Below the pieces are notes generated by a model. The model ran no database searches. It was not told the origin of the DNA and saw only the letters and a list, made by a program, of their open reading frames with translations. This document shows positions 53,656 to 62,813 of a stretch of DNA of 64,000 nucleotides, one piece after another (within the stretch, counting starts at the first letter, position 1; the number at the start of each line of letters is the position of its first letter). Both the position numbers and the translations under genes were made by a program. Origin of the DNA: Bradyrhizobium iriomotense. Lineage in GTDB: Bacteria > Pseudomonadota > Alphaproteobacteria > Rhizobiales > Xanthobacteraceae. Location of the stretch: positions 186,001-250,000 of the forward strand of contig NZ_BSOW01000012.1 of assembly GCF_030160715.1 (NCBI RefSeq). The letters are read 5' to 3'.

Positions 53656-55347
53656 ATGCGAACCATCGCGAAGAGTCTGGCGACGACGAGCCTGGTCCTT
53701 GTTACGGCGGCGATCGCGCTGCCGTCATGGGCGGCCGATCTGGATGCGCCGTCGACCATCGACGCCGTCACGGTCTATCCGGATGGCGCAAGCGTCACCC
53801 GCGTCATCACGCTGGATCTGCCACCGGGCGACTCGACGCTGGTCGCGAAGGATTTTCCGCTCGGCCTCGACACGTCATCCTTGCGGGTCGAGGGCGAGGC
53901 GGGTGCAAAGCTCACCATCGGCACCATCGACGCGCGGCCCCCGCGCGCAGCTCCTCCGGTCAATCTGCCGGAGCTCGACAAGCGCATCGAGGCCTTGAAG
54001 GATCAGCGCGCGGATTTGCAGGGCGCGGCCGATGCGGCCAGTGCCCGGCGCAAGTTTGCCGAACGCTTTGCCGAGGCCTCTCCCGCCGGCATCGGCGAGA
54101 AGGGCGAAGCCCGGCCGATGACCGAGTGGCGCGCGGCCTTCTCTGCGGTTGCCGAGGAGATCGCCACCGCCGACACCGCGATCCGCGATGCCATGCGAAA
54201 GCAGCGCGAGGTCGATCGCCAGATCGCCCAGCTCGAAGCCGATCGCGCGGCCAAGCCGCCGAGCAAGCTGGAGGTGCGGGTCGAAATCGCCTCCGCGGCC
54301 GCGACCAAAGCGACGCTGCGGGTGACCTACAATGTGCGCAATGCGCGCTGGGCGCCACTCTACGACGCCCGCCTCGACACCGGTGCCAGGGACCACAAGC
54401 CGCAGCTCGAACTGGTGCGCCGCGCGGAAATCACGCAGTCGACCGGCGAGGACTGGTCGAATGTCAGCCTCGGCGTCTCCACCGTTCGCGTCAGTCGCGG
54501 TGGCAGTGCGCCGGAGTTGAATTCGCTGGTCGTCCGCTATCCGCAACTGCCGAAGCCGTTCGCGCTGGGTACGGCGTCGGACTTCGCGATGCCCTCGGCG
54601 GCACCGCCCATGACGAGGCAGGCGGTGCCGGAGACTTTGGCGAAGAAGGACGCGGAGTCGTCCCCCGAGCCGCGCGCGCGTGTGGATGAGCAGCAGGCCA
54701 ATGCCGAGATCGGCGATTTCCAGGCGGTCTATCAGATCGCCGGCCGCGTCAGCCTCGGTGCCAATGAAGGCGCCAAGAGCTTGCTCATCTCCACCATGAC
54801 GGTCACCCCGGACCTCGCCATCCGCGCCGCACCGGTGGTGGATCCGACCGCCTATCTCGAGGCCTCGTTCAAGCTCTCCGACGACACCAACCTTTTGCCC
54901 GGCAAGGTCGCAATCTTTCGCGATGGCGTGTTCGTCGGTCGCAGCAAGTTCTCGACCGCCGCGCGGACCGACGCGATCCGCCTCGGCTTCGGCGCCGACG
55001 ACAAGGTCAAGATCGAGCGATCGGTGGTCCGGCAGAACGAGGGCACGACGGGCGTGATCTCTTCGTCAAAGACCGATGTGCGTTCGTTCCGGACCGTCGT
55101 GCGCAACGGTCATGATTTCCCGATCCGGATCTCGATCGAGGACCAGCTCCCGGTCAGCGAGAACGAGGACATCGCGGTCGAGATGCTTCCCGCGACCACG
55201 CCGCCCACGTCGACCAATCTGCGCGACAAGCGCGGCGTGATGGAATGGGCGTTCGACGCCAAGGCCGGCGAGGTGAAGGAGATCAAGTTCGGCTGGCGCG
55301 TGCGCTGGCCCAAGGACAAGGGCATCGTCATGACGCCGGCGGGTTGA
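53656..55347 (+). CDS. DUF4139/DUF4140 exported protein (MuiA-like)
   Basis: 563 residues from ATG at 53656, GGAGGG upstream. Signal peptide to AALPSWAAD; N-terminal DUF4140 (VTVYPDGASVTRVITLDLPP), a helical segment (residues 95-195) and DUF4139 (RVTYNVRNARWAPLYDARLD, PGKVAIFRDGVFVGRS). Family members are called mucoidy-inhibitor A-like; the function is unclear. Envelope location is likely. Confidence 0.9.
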   Translation: MRTIAKSLATTSLVLVTAAIALPSWAADLDAPSTIDAVTVYPDGASVTRVITLDLPPGDSTLVAKDFPLGLDTSSLRVEGEAGAKLTIGTIDARPPRAAPPVNLPELDKRIEALKDQRADLQGAADAASARRKFAERFAEASPAGIGEKGEARPMTEWRAAFSAVAEEIATADTAIRDAMRKQREVDRQIAQLEADRAAKPPSKLEVRVEIASAAATKATLRVTYNVRNARWAPLYDARLDTGARDHKPQLELVRRAEITQSTGEDWSNVSLGVSTVRVSRGGSAPELNSLVVRYPQLPKPFALGTASDFAMPSAAPPMTRQAVPETLAKKDAESSPEPRARVDEQQANAEIGDFQAVYQIAGRVSLGANEGAKSLLISTMTVTPDLAIRAAPVVDPTAYLEASFKLSDDTNLLPGKVAIFRDGVFVGRSKFSTAARTDAIRLGFGADDKVKIERSVVRQNEGTTGVISSSKTDVRSFRTVVRNGHDFPIRISIEDQLPVSENEDIAVEMLPATTPPTSTNLRDKRGVMEWAFDAKAGEVKEIKFGWRVRWPKDKGIVMTPAG

Positions 55348-55391
55348 GCCGCTGCCGCCGTTCACCTCGCCCCCGCATTCCCCTCCTTGTC

Positions 55392-55485
55392 ATGCCCCGC
55401 GCAGGCGGGGCATCCAGTACGCCGTGGCTTCGCCGTATCCCGTTGGAGTCACGGCGTACTGGATCGCCCGGTCGAGCCGGGCGAT
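55392..55485. repeat. Three-stem palindromic repeat
   Basis: Three hairpins in a row: ATGCCCCGC/GCGGGGCAT (55392-55413), CCAGTACGCCGTG/CACGGCGTACTGG (55414-55462), ATCGCCCGG/CCGGGCGAT (55463-55485). It lies between convergent genes. Confidence 0.85.
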
Positions 55486-55508
55486 GACCGTATGGAGAGA
55501 GCGGTTTC

Positions 55509-56864
55509 CTACTTCGCCTTCAGGAAATCGCCGACATCGAGCAGCACGAACTCGTCATCATCGGCCTTGTTCGGCTCGCGGCTCGAGGAGAACGGCAGGT
55601 TGTTGTCGTTGCCGACGATGATGTGCGTCTCGTCGACGCGATCGACGTTCTCGATGGTGAAGAACGGAAAGGTCAGGACGCCGTCATTGAGCGGCTTCTT
55701 CGCCTTATGATCGGGATCGCGGATCTTCATCAAGTCGATGTAGCCGATCTTGCGGACCGGTTTGCCGACATTGGCATCCGAGAGCTCGATCTTGTAGACA
55801 CGTTTGAATTTTGCGACGTCGGGAAAGCAGTTGTCGCCACGCTGCCCTTGCGGGCACGCCTTGTCGGGGGTGCCCTCGCCATTGTCGCGTTCGATGACGA
55901 GGCCGTTGGTCGGATCGATCATGTTGAAGTCGCCGATGGCGTTGCCGTTCTGCTCGAACACATATTGCCAATAGCGGCCGGTGAACTTTTCCGCGGCGAC
56001 GTCGAATTCGAGGATGCGGGAGGCTTCCTTGCCGTCGACTTTCTCCCAGTCCTTCTTGTCGGCGTCCCACAACGGGCCTTCCAGCAGGCCGTAAAGGAAT
56101 TTACCGTCCTTGGAGGAAGCAAAGCCCTCAAAGCCCTTCGAGCGGCGCAGATTGACGTTGGTGTAGCTCGCGCCCGGCGCACCTGGTGACTGCACCGCCC
56201 AGTGATCCGGCGAGCGCACCGGCTTGCCGTCGGCGATCGTCTCGAACACGCCGAGGATCTTGCCGGTCTTGTCGGCCTTGAGGATGTAGGGGCCGAACTC
56301 GTCGCCGATCCAGAAGGTGTCGCCGATGATCTGGAAACCCTCGGTGTCGAAGTCTGAGCCGGTGAGATAGCGCTTCTCGGTGTCCTCAAGCACGATACGG
56401 AACGGCACCTTTTTGTCGGGATCGTGCAGGAACACGGTCTCCTGCCGCTCGATCTTGCCGCTGGTCCAGTCGATCTTGTAGTGGTTGAGGTACAGCATCG
56501 AGTCCGGCGAATTGTAGCGCGAGCCCATGCCGTTGTCGGTAATGACCCAGAAGGTGCCGTCGCCCATCGACTTGATGCCGGAATGGCCCTGGAGCGGCTG
56601 CCCCTTGAACGGCAGCGATACGCCGGTCGATCGCTCGGCGGACTTGCCCATCACGGTGCCGAGTGCATCGACGCGCTTGCCCGTGGTGTATTTGCCTGAC
56701 GTCTTGAGGTCGGCGGGCGCGTCAGCCGGCGCGTCGATGAAGGACTCGGCCGGCATCGCAGCGTGCGCGGTCAGCGTTGCCGGGAATTCGCCTTCGCCTT
56801 GGGCAAGCGCGGCGCCCGCGGTGAGAATGATCGTTGCGACGGAGGTGAGGAAGGTCGCGCGCAT
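55509..56864 (-). CDS. Phytase/esterase-like exported protein (PF13449-type)
   Basis: 451 residues. Signal peptide MRATFLTSVATIILTAGAAL. WVITDNGMGSRYNSPDSMLY, SDFDTEGFQIIGDTFWIGDE and GFEGFASSKDGKFLYGLLEG (each written in part) match the esterase-like-activity-of-phytase beta-propeller domain. Likely periplasmic phosphoester hydrolase; substrate unknown. Confidence 0.88.
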   Translation of the reverse strand: MRATFLTSVATIILTAGAALAQGEGEFPATLTAHAAMPAESFIDAPADAPADLKTSGKYTTGKRVDALGTVMGKSAERSTGVSLPFKGQPLQGHSGIKSMGDGTFWVITDNGMGSRYNSPDSMLYLNHYKIDWTSGKIERQETVFLHDPDKKVPFRIVLEDTEKRYLTGSDFDTEGFQIIGDTFWIGDEFGPYILKADKTGKILGVFETIADGKPVRSPDHWAVQSPGAPGASYTNVNLRRSKGFEGFASSKDGKFLYGLLEGPLWDADKKDWEKVDGKEASRILEFDVAAEKFTGRYWQYVFEQNGNAIGDFNMIDPTNGLVIERDNGEGTPDKACPQGQRGDNCFPDVAKFKRVYKIELSDANVGKPVRKIGYIDLMKIRDPDHKAKKPLNDGVLTFPFFTIENVDRVDETHIIVGNDNNLPFSSSREPNKADDDEFVLLDVGDFLKAK

Positions 56865-56962
56865 GTGCGTCTCCTGTTGAAGGACGCACGCCTTATGCTG
56901 TCAGCATATTGCAGTTTTGTGAAACCGGGCCAAACGCCGCAGGCAGCTTGCTATGTCCCGTC

Positions 56963-57910
56963 TCATACGCCTTCATAGACCAATCTGGTGAAAAAGCCGG
57001 GATCGATGACGAACTGCCCCCATTTCGCGTCGAACGCGGCCGTCGGCTTGGCGGCAACCGTCTCGTCCCGCGTCTTTCCCTGCTTCTTGAGGTTGCCGAC
57101 ATTGTCCCGGATCGCGACCAGCATGTCGCGGAATTCCTGGAGCTCGGCCCTGTTGCTGACGGGCTTGCCGTGACCGGGGATGATGATGGTGTCGCTCTTG
57201 GCCGCGGCGAGGTTGGCGTCGGACGCCGAAATCATGCCGTCGATGCTGCCGCCGGTCGAATAGTCGATAAAGGGATAGATGCCGTTCCAATAGGTGTCGC
57301 CCACATGAAGGATGTTGGCCTCGGCGAACATGACCGAGATATCGCCATCTGTATGCGCGGGCCCGAAGTACTTCAGCGAGATCGATGCGCCGTTGAGCTT
57401 CAGGCTATGGTCCTTAGCGAAGATTTCCGCCGGGATAGCGCCTGCTGGAGAGGGCAGGAAATTGTAGTCCCAGTCTTCGACCCGCTGGATTCCCGAGAGA
57501 TGCTTGCCGGTGTTCTCGTGGGCAATAATCTTGGCGCCTGCTGCGTGCAGCCATTCGTTGCCGTCGGCATGGTCGAAGTGCCAGTGCGTGTTGATCAGAT
57601 GCGCGATCGGTTCGCTGCCGAGTTCGGCGAGCGCCTTGCCAAGCTGGGGGCGCGAGACGCTGATTCCGCCATCTACCAGAAGCTTGCCGTCCGATCCGGT
57701 GAGGACGGCGATGTTGCCGCCGGACCCTTCGAGCACGCTGATATTGTTGCGCAGCCTGTAGGTCATGATCGGAGACGTTGCCGCGCTGTCCTTGATCAGG
57801 CTGACGAGGCCGCGGGCTTCCGCGAATGCCTGTCTGGGGGTGAGCCATCCCGCCGTGGCGGCGAACGCCGCGCCGCCGACGCAACACATGCAAAAACCTC
57901 GGCGCGACAA
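56963..57910 (-). CDS. Metallo-beta-lactamase-fold hydrolase, Tat-exported
   Basis: 315 residues. Twin-Arg type N-terminus MSRRGFCMCCVGGAAFAATA. Zinc motif LINTHWHFDHADGNEW near residue 110 and further ligands in GPAHTDGDISVMF and IIPGHGKPVSN. Periplasmic MBL-fold enzymes of this kind act on diverse esters or thioesters; the substrate is not evident. Confidence 0.9.
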   Translation of the reverse strand: MSRRGFCMCCVGGAAFAATAGWLTPRQAFAEARGLVSLIKDSAATSPIMTYRLRNNISVLEGSGGNIAVLTGSDGKLLVDGGISVSRPQLGKALAELGSEPIAHLINTHWHFDHADGNEWLHAAGAKIIAHENTGKHLSGIQRVEDWDYNFLPSPAGAIPAEIFAKDHSLKLNGASISLKYFGPAHTDGDISVMFAEANILHVGDTYWNGIYPFIDYSTGGSIDGMISASDANLAAAKSDTIIIPGHGKPVSNRAELQEFRDMLVAIRDNVGNLKKQGKTRDETVAAKPTAAFDAKWGQFVIDPGFFTRLVYEGV

Positions 57911-58077
57911 CGAGTGGAGCTTTGGCGATCCGATGCAATGCTCGCTTTCTCTGAGCGATTATCGATGGCCCCGGCGGCCGACCTGGCTGGCAGCATAGCA
58001 AGATTGGAAGACGGACGTAAGCGGCCAAGCGGGCCCGCCGCACGAGCGGCGGCGATTGCGTGCGGGCGCCGCGAGCC

Positions 58078-58974
58078 CTATTCCTTGACGGCGCCGGTCA
58101 GCGACGACACGTAGTAATCCACGAACAGCGAATAGAAGATCGCGACCGGCAGCGAGCCGAGCAGCGAACCCGCCATCAGCGCTCCCCATTGATAGACGTC
58201 GCCGGTGACGAGCTCGGTCAGGATCGCCACGGGAACGGTCTTGTTGGCGCCGCTCTGGATGAAGGCGAGCGCGTAGATGAACTCGTTCCAGGACAGCGTG
58301 AAGGAGAAGATGCCGGCCGAGATCAGGCCGGGCACCGCGAGCGGCAGCGTGATCCGCCGCAGGATCTGAAGCCGCGTCGCGCCGTCAACCAGCGCGCATT
58401 CCTCGAGCTCATAGGGAATCGACTTGAAATAGCCGATCAGCAGCCAGGTGCAGAACGGCACCAGGAAAGTCGGATAGACCAGGATCAGCGCCAACGGTGA
58501 GTCGAATAGGCCGAACTGCACCACCACGGTCGCGAGCGGAATGAACAGGATCGATGGCGGCACCAGATAGGCGAGATAGATCCCGAGGCCGACATAGGGG
58601 CTGCCGCGGAAGCGCAGGCGCTCGATCGCATAGGCCGCCAGCGTGCTCGCAAACAGGGACAGCGTGGTCGAGCCGATCGCGACGAACATCGTCGTCTTCA
58701 GCCAGCGCGGATAGGCCGTGTCGAACAAGAGGTGCTTGATATGCGCCAGCGTCGGCGAGGTGATCCAGAACGGATTGTGCGCCTTGTAGTTCAACAGCTC
58801 GGCGTTCGGCTTGAACGCGGTGACCGCCATCCAGTAGAACGGAAACAGCAGGATCAGCACGAAGCAGCTGAGTGGCAGGTAGATCATCATCACCCGCCGC
58901 GCGCGGGAATCCCAGGCCATGGTGTCGGGTGCTGCATTCGCAACAGCGGACGGTTGAGCGACGGCGTCAGTCAT
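58078..58974 (-). CDS. Carbohydrate-type ABC transporter permease (MalG-like)
   Basis: 298 residues from ATG at 58974. Six hydrophobic segments; the EAA loop is EECALVDGATRLQILRRITL (ATPase contact). Overlaps the upstream permease gene by 8 bp. Together they form the membrane channel of a sugar-type importer. Confidence 0.94.
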   Translation of the reverse strand: MTDAVAQPSAVANAAPDTMAWDSRARRVMMIYLPLSCFVLILLFPFYWMAVTAFKPNAELLNYKAHNPFWITSPTLAHIKHLLFDTAYPRWLKTTMFVAIGSTTLSLFASTLAAYAIERLRFRGSPYVGLGIYLAYLVPPSILFIPLATVVVQFGLFDSPLALILVYPTFLVPFCTWLLIGYFKSIPYELEECALVDGATRLQILRRITLPLAVPGLISAGIFSFTLSWNEFIYALAFIQSGANKTVPVAILTELVTGDVYQWGALMAGSLLGSLPVAIFYSLFVDYYVSSLTGAVKE

Positions 58975-59923
58975 TGGCTTCTCCCTGCTGCCATTTGCGC
59001 CGCGCGAGGCCAAAATAGGAAAACAGCGTCGCGAACACCAGGAACGGGATCATCGAGACCGCGATCGCGGCACCTTCGCCAAGCTCGCCGCCGGCGATGC
59101 CGCGCTGGAAGGCCAATGTCGCCAGCAGATGGGTCGAGTTCACGGGGCCACCGCGGGTGATGGCGTAGACGAGCTGGAAGTCGGTGAAGGTGAAGATGAT
59201 CGAGAAGGTCATGACGATGGCCAGGATCGGCATCATCATCGGGAAGGTGATGTAGCGGAAGCGCTGCGAGGCGCTGGCGCCGTCGAGCATCGCGGCTTCA
59301 TAGAGCGAGGGCGAGATGGTCTGGAGGCCCGCAAGCAGCGAGATCGCGACAAAGGGAATGCCGCGCCAGATGTTGGCGGCGATCAGCGAGAAGCGCGCCG
59401 GCCAGGGCGTACCGAGGAAGTCGATATTGCTGGTGCGCCAGTGCAGCACGTCGACCAGCAGATAAGAGATGATCGAGAATTGCGGATCGTAGATCCACCA
59501 GAACGCCAGCGCGGAGAGCACCGTCGGCACGATCCAGGGCAGCAGCACGATCGCGCGCAGCAGGCTCTTGAACGGGAAGTGGTTGTTGAGCAGCAGCGCC
59601 AGCCAGAAGCCCAGCGCGAATTTTCCGAACGTCGCGACAGCCGTGTAGAACACGCTGTAGAACACCGCATTCCACCACAGGGGATCGCTCAGCAGGTACT
59701 GGAAATTCTCAAGGCCGACGAAGACGCCGCGCCGGCCGATCGTGGTGTCGGTGAAGGCGAGCCAGATGCCGAGGCCAAGTGGATAGGTGAGGAACACCGT
59801 GAGCAGCCCTATCGCCGGTGCGAGGCACATTACGATCAGGAACGGCTTGTAGTCGAACAGGCGCACGAGCCATGATTGCTGCCGCTGCGTGAGGGCTGAC
59901 GAGGGAAGTGTGGTTACGGACAT
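58967..59923 (-). CDS. Carbohydrate-type ABC transporter permease (MalF-like)
   Basis: 318 residues from ATG at 59923; a TTG two codons upstream (59929) is the alternative. Six or more hydrophobic segments; EAA loop YEAAMLDGASASQRFRYITF. Preceded by a GTCATTGCGAG repeat that separates it from the binding-protein gene. Confidence 0.94.
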   Translation of the reverse strand: MSVTTLPSSALTQRQQSWLVRLFDYKPFLIVMCLAPAIGLLTVFLTYPLGLGIWLAFTDTTIGRRGVFVGLENFQYLLSDPLWWNAVFYSVFYTAVATFGKFALGFWLALLLNNHFPFKSLLRAIVLLPWIVPTVLSALAFWWIYDPQFSIISYLLVDVLHWRTSNIDFLGTPWPARFSLIAANIWRGIPFVAISLLAGLQTISPSLYEAAMLDGASASQRFRYITFPMMMPILAIVMTFSIIFTFTDFQLVYAITRGGPVNSTHLLATLAFQRGIAGGELGEGAAIAVSMIPFLVFATLFSYFGLARRKWQQGEAND

Positions 59924-59958
59924 CGGCAACTGTCCTGGTCTGACGCTGTCACCACGCC

Positions 59959-60043
59959 GTCATTGCGAGGAGCGAAGCGACGAAGCAATCCAGACTGTTT
60001 CCGCGGTTGGATTCCCGGATTGCTTCGCTAGGCTCGCAATGAC
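59959..60043. repeat. Palindromic repeat, GTCATTGCGAG family (copy 2)
   Basis: GTCATTGCGAG (59959-59969) and CTCGCAATGAC (60033-60043), with internal GAAGCAATCC and GGATTGCTTC arms, as at 22414-22528. Lies within the ABC importer gene cluster. Confidence 0.9.
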
Positions 60044-60054
60044 GGTGCCTTTCG

Positions 60055-61392
60055 CTATCTCCTGAAATACCGCTTCGCCCGACGCTCGGCTTCCGCGGCA
60101 GCCTGCTCCGGCGTTGCGGCATCAGTCGCAACCGAGGCACACATCTGCACCAGCACGTAGTCGGCACGGATGGCACCGGTCGCCGTCGAGATCGGGCCTT
60201 TGTAGCCATCCCAGTACTCGTTCTTCATGGTGTCCTTGAAGATCGCCACCTTCGGGTCGCCCGACCACACTGCCGCATCAGCATAGGCTGCGAGCGGCTG
60301 CGCCCAGTAGCCGCTGTTGGCGTTGAGCCATGGCTCGTATTGTTCCTTCTCGAGCATGAACTGGAGGAACGCCTTGGCGGCGTTCGGATACGGACTGTGG
60401 TTGAATACCATGGCATTCAGCGTCAGGCCGCCCATCGGATAGGTCGCGGCGAGCCCCTTTGGCGAGAACTGATGTTCGCTGTCTTCAGCAATCGCGGCTG
60501 TCGCCGGATCCTTCTTCAGCGCGAAGTAAAGCGATATGCCATTGGACGTGAGCGCGATCTCCTCGGAGGAATAGGCGCGGTTGTTGGACACGTCATTCCA
60601 CGATGGCGTGCCGGCGATGAAGGTCGGGTAGAGCTCCTTCAGATATTTCAGTGCCGCCACCGTCTCCTTGCTGTTGATGATGAGGTTTCCGTCGGCATCG
60701 AGCAGTGCCGCATTGTGCGACCACAGCAGCCATTGCGCGAAGCCGTTGCCGTCGCCAACCGCGTTGCCAAGTGCAAAGCCTGCGGGCTTGCCGACCTTCT
60801 GCAGCTTGCGGCAAACATCGAGCACGCCAGCGTGGTCGTCGGGAACCCTGTCATAGCCGATCTGTTTCAGCACTGACTTGCGGTAGACCAGCGGTCCGCC
60901 GCTGGCGCCGAAGGGAAGCCCGATCCAGTTGTTGCTCTTGGCCCGCTTGCCGTATTTGTCCGCCAGGAACAGCCAGCCGCCGTAGCGCTTGCCGAGATAT
61001 TCGGCGACGTCGGACAGCTCGATCAGCTTGTCGACATAGATGTGCGGCGCATCCTGGAAGCCGATGATGATGTCGGGGCCGGCGCCGGAATTCGCCGTCA
61101 CCGCGGTCTGCTGGTTGATGTCCTCCCAGCCGACGAAATCCACTTTCACCTCGACCCCGGTCGTGTCGGTGAAACGCTTTGCGTTGGCGCGGAACACGTC
61201 CTCGTCCGGCTGGACGAAGCGCACCGGTCGCAGCATGCGCAAGCTTGCGCCCTTCTCGATCGGCAGCGACGGTGCCGCGACGTCGGCAACCCTGATGTTG
61301 GATGGCGCTTGCGCTGCTGCACCGGTGGCCGCAAACGCCGCAACGGACAACCCAAGCCCGATTGCATCACGACGGGTGATGTCGTTCCTCAT
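60055..61392 (-). CDS. ABC transporter substrate-binding protein (family 1, sugar type), Tat-exported
   Basis: 445 residues. N-terminus DITRRDAIGLGLSVAAFAAT is a twin-Arg signal; the mature part shows a family-1 extracellular binding protein pattern (VDFVGWEDINQQTAVTANSG, APHIYVDKLIELSDVAEYLG in part). Substrate likely a sugar or polyol. First of three transport genes, all leftward, after the hydroxyacid dehydrogenase gene. No ATPase gene follows. Confidence 0.92.
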   Translation of the reverse strand: MRNDITRRDAIGLGLSVAAFAATGAAAQAPSNIRVADVAAPSLPIEKGASLRMLRPVRFVQPDEDVFRANAKRFTDTTGVEVKVDFVGWEDINQQTAVTANSGAGPDIIIGFQDAPHIYVDKLIELSDVAEYLGKRYGGWLFLADKYGKRAKSNNWIGLPFGASGGPLVYRKSVLKQIGYDRVPDDHAGVLDVCRKLQKVGKPAGFALGNAVGDGNGFAQWLLWSHNAALLDADGNLIINSKETVAALKYLKELYPTFIAGTPSWNDVSNNRAYSSEEIALTSNGISLYFALKKDPATAAIAEDSEHQFSPKGLAATYPMGGLTLNAMVFNHSPYPNAAKAFLQFMLEKEQYEPWLNANSGYWAQPLAAYADAAVWSGDPKVAIFKDTMKNEYWDGYKGPISTATGAIRADYVLVQMCASVATDAATPEQAAAEAERRAKRYFRR

Positions 61393-61511
61393 CAGTTCCT
61401 CCCTGTTTTTTTGTACGCCTTCCCGGCGTTGATCGCCGGTGAAGGGTCTTCGAACTGGTTTATTCTTTCACGCGAACCGGTCTCCATTTCATCCGAAGGC
61501 GCATCGCACGC

Positions 61512-62555
61512 TCAGCTGTTCGGACCGCGATCCATGCTGACGGGCTGCCAGCGCCGCAGCGCCGTGTTCTGCAGCACCGACGGGTTGACGCAGCTTACCG
61601 GCCACATCCCCTGAAGCACCAGTGACAATTCGTAGCCCACGCGCCGCTTGCGCGCTTCGTCGAACCGTGCCGAGGCCGAGGCGACGTGGGCGGTGAGGGT
61701 GACGTTCTCCATGCCGAGCAGGGGATTGTTGTGCGACGGCGGTTCCTTCTCCAGCACGTCGAGCGCGGCATGCGCGATCCAGCCTTCTTGCAAGGCCTTG
61801 ATCAGGCTCTCCTCGTCCACGGTGGCGCCGCGCCCGGTGTTGATGAAGATCGAGCCCTTCTTCATCTGGCGGAAATGCTTCTCGGTCAGCATGTGGTGGA
61901 CCTCCGGCCGCGCCGGTGCGTGCATCGAGACGAAGTCGGATTGCGAGAGCACCTCGTTCAGCGTCGCCGGCATTACGCCGTGATCGTACATCAGCGTTTC
62001 CTGGATGAAGGGGTCATAGGCCATCATCCGCAGGCCGAAGGGTGCGGCGCGCTTGGCGACCGCGCGCGCGACGCGGCCGAACGAAATGAAGCCGAGCGTC
62101 TGTCCCATCAGCCGCGGAATTTTCAGAAGTGCCGGCCGGCCTTCGGCCCAGCGCCCGCTGCGCACCATCCGGTCCTGCTCGACCAGGCGGCGGAAGCCTG
62201 CGAGCAGCAGCATCATGGCGTGGTCGGCGACCTCCTCGATGAAGGTGTCGGGGATGTTGGTCACGGGAATGCCGCGGGCGGTTGCCGCCTTGACATCGAC
62301 GCTGTCGACGCCGACGGAGCCGAGCGTGATCGCCTTGCAGTTTTCCAATGCGTCGATGACAGCTTTGGTGATCGGCATGCCCTTGGCGTAGATCGCGTCA
62401 GCCGTCCGGGCTGCGGCGATGAACTCGGCCTCGTTGGCCGGCGCCTCGACGATCTCCGCGTCGATCGGGTCGAGCGCCTCCCGCTCGAAGGAATAGTCGC
62501 TTCCCGCCACCGTGAAGCTCGCGCCCTTCGGCGTTACCACCCTGTATTTCGGCAT
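61512..62555 (-). CDS. D-isomer-specific 2-hydroxyacid dehydrogenase
   Basis: 347 residues from ATG at 62555 (MPKYRVVTPKGASFTVAGSD). NAD loop GFISFGRVARAVA, catalytic Arg in INTGRGATVDEES, catalytic His in LTAHVASASARFDE. Reduces 2-keto acids or oxidises D-2-hydroxy acids. Placed upstream of the importer on the same strand (119-bp gap to the binding protein), so perhaps it processes the imported compound. Confidence 0.9.
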   Translation of the reverse strand: MPKYRVVTPKGASFTVAGSDYSFEREALDPIDAEIVEAPANEAEFIAAARTADAIYAKGMPITKAVIDALENCKAITLGSVGVDSVDVKAATARGIPVTNIPDTFIEEVADHAMMLLLAGFRRLVEQDRMVRSGRWAEGRPALLKIPRLMGQTLGFISFGRVARAVAKRAAPFGLRMMAYDPFIQETLMYDHGVMPATLNEVLSQSDFVSMHAPARPEVHHMLTEKHFRQMKKGSIFINTGRGATVDEESLIKALQEGWIAHAALDVLEKEPPSHNNPLLGMENVTLTAHVASASARFDEARKRRVGYELSLVLQGMWPVSCVNPSVLQNTALRRWQPVSMDRGPNS

Positions 62556-62813
62556 TTCCTGCTCCGATTTGGTTTGTCGGTTCTTGTTGGGGCCCGCTCC
62601 TTGCGGTTGGCCTTTGCTTCTTTTACGCGAAATCGACCTTGAGGCGTACAATCGTCGGTTGTCGCGGACTGCGGTGTTTGCGGGTTTTTGTCTCCTCTTC
62701 GGGTTCTACGGCGCCATCGTAACGCGTTGCTAATCAGTCCCACACTAAAAATTGACTCAAATTCGATCGACCCACCCGCGTGTCCGTACCCCCCTTATTG
62801 CCGGAGCCACCTT

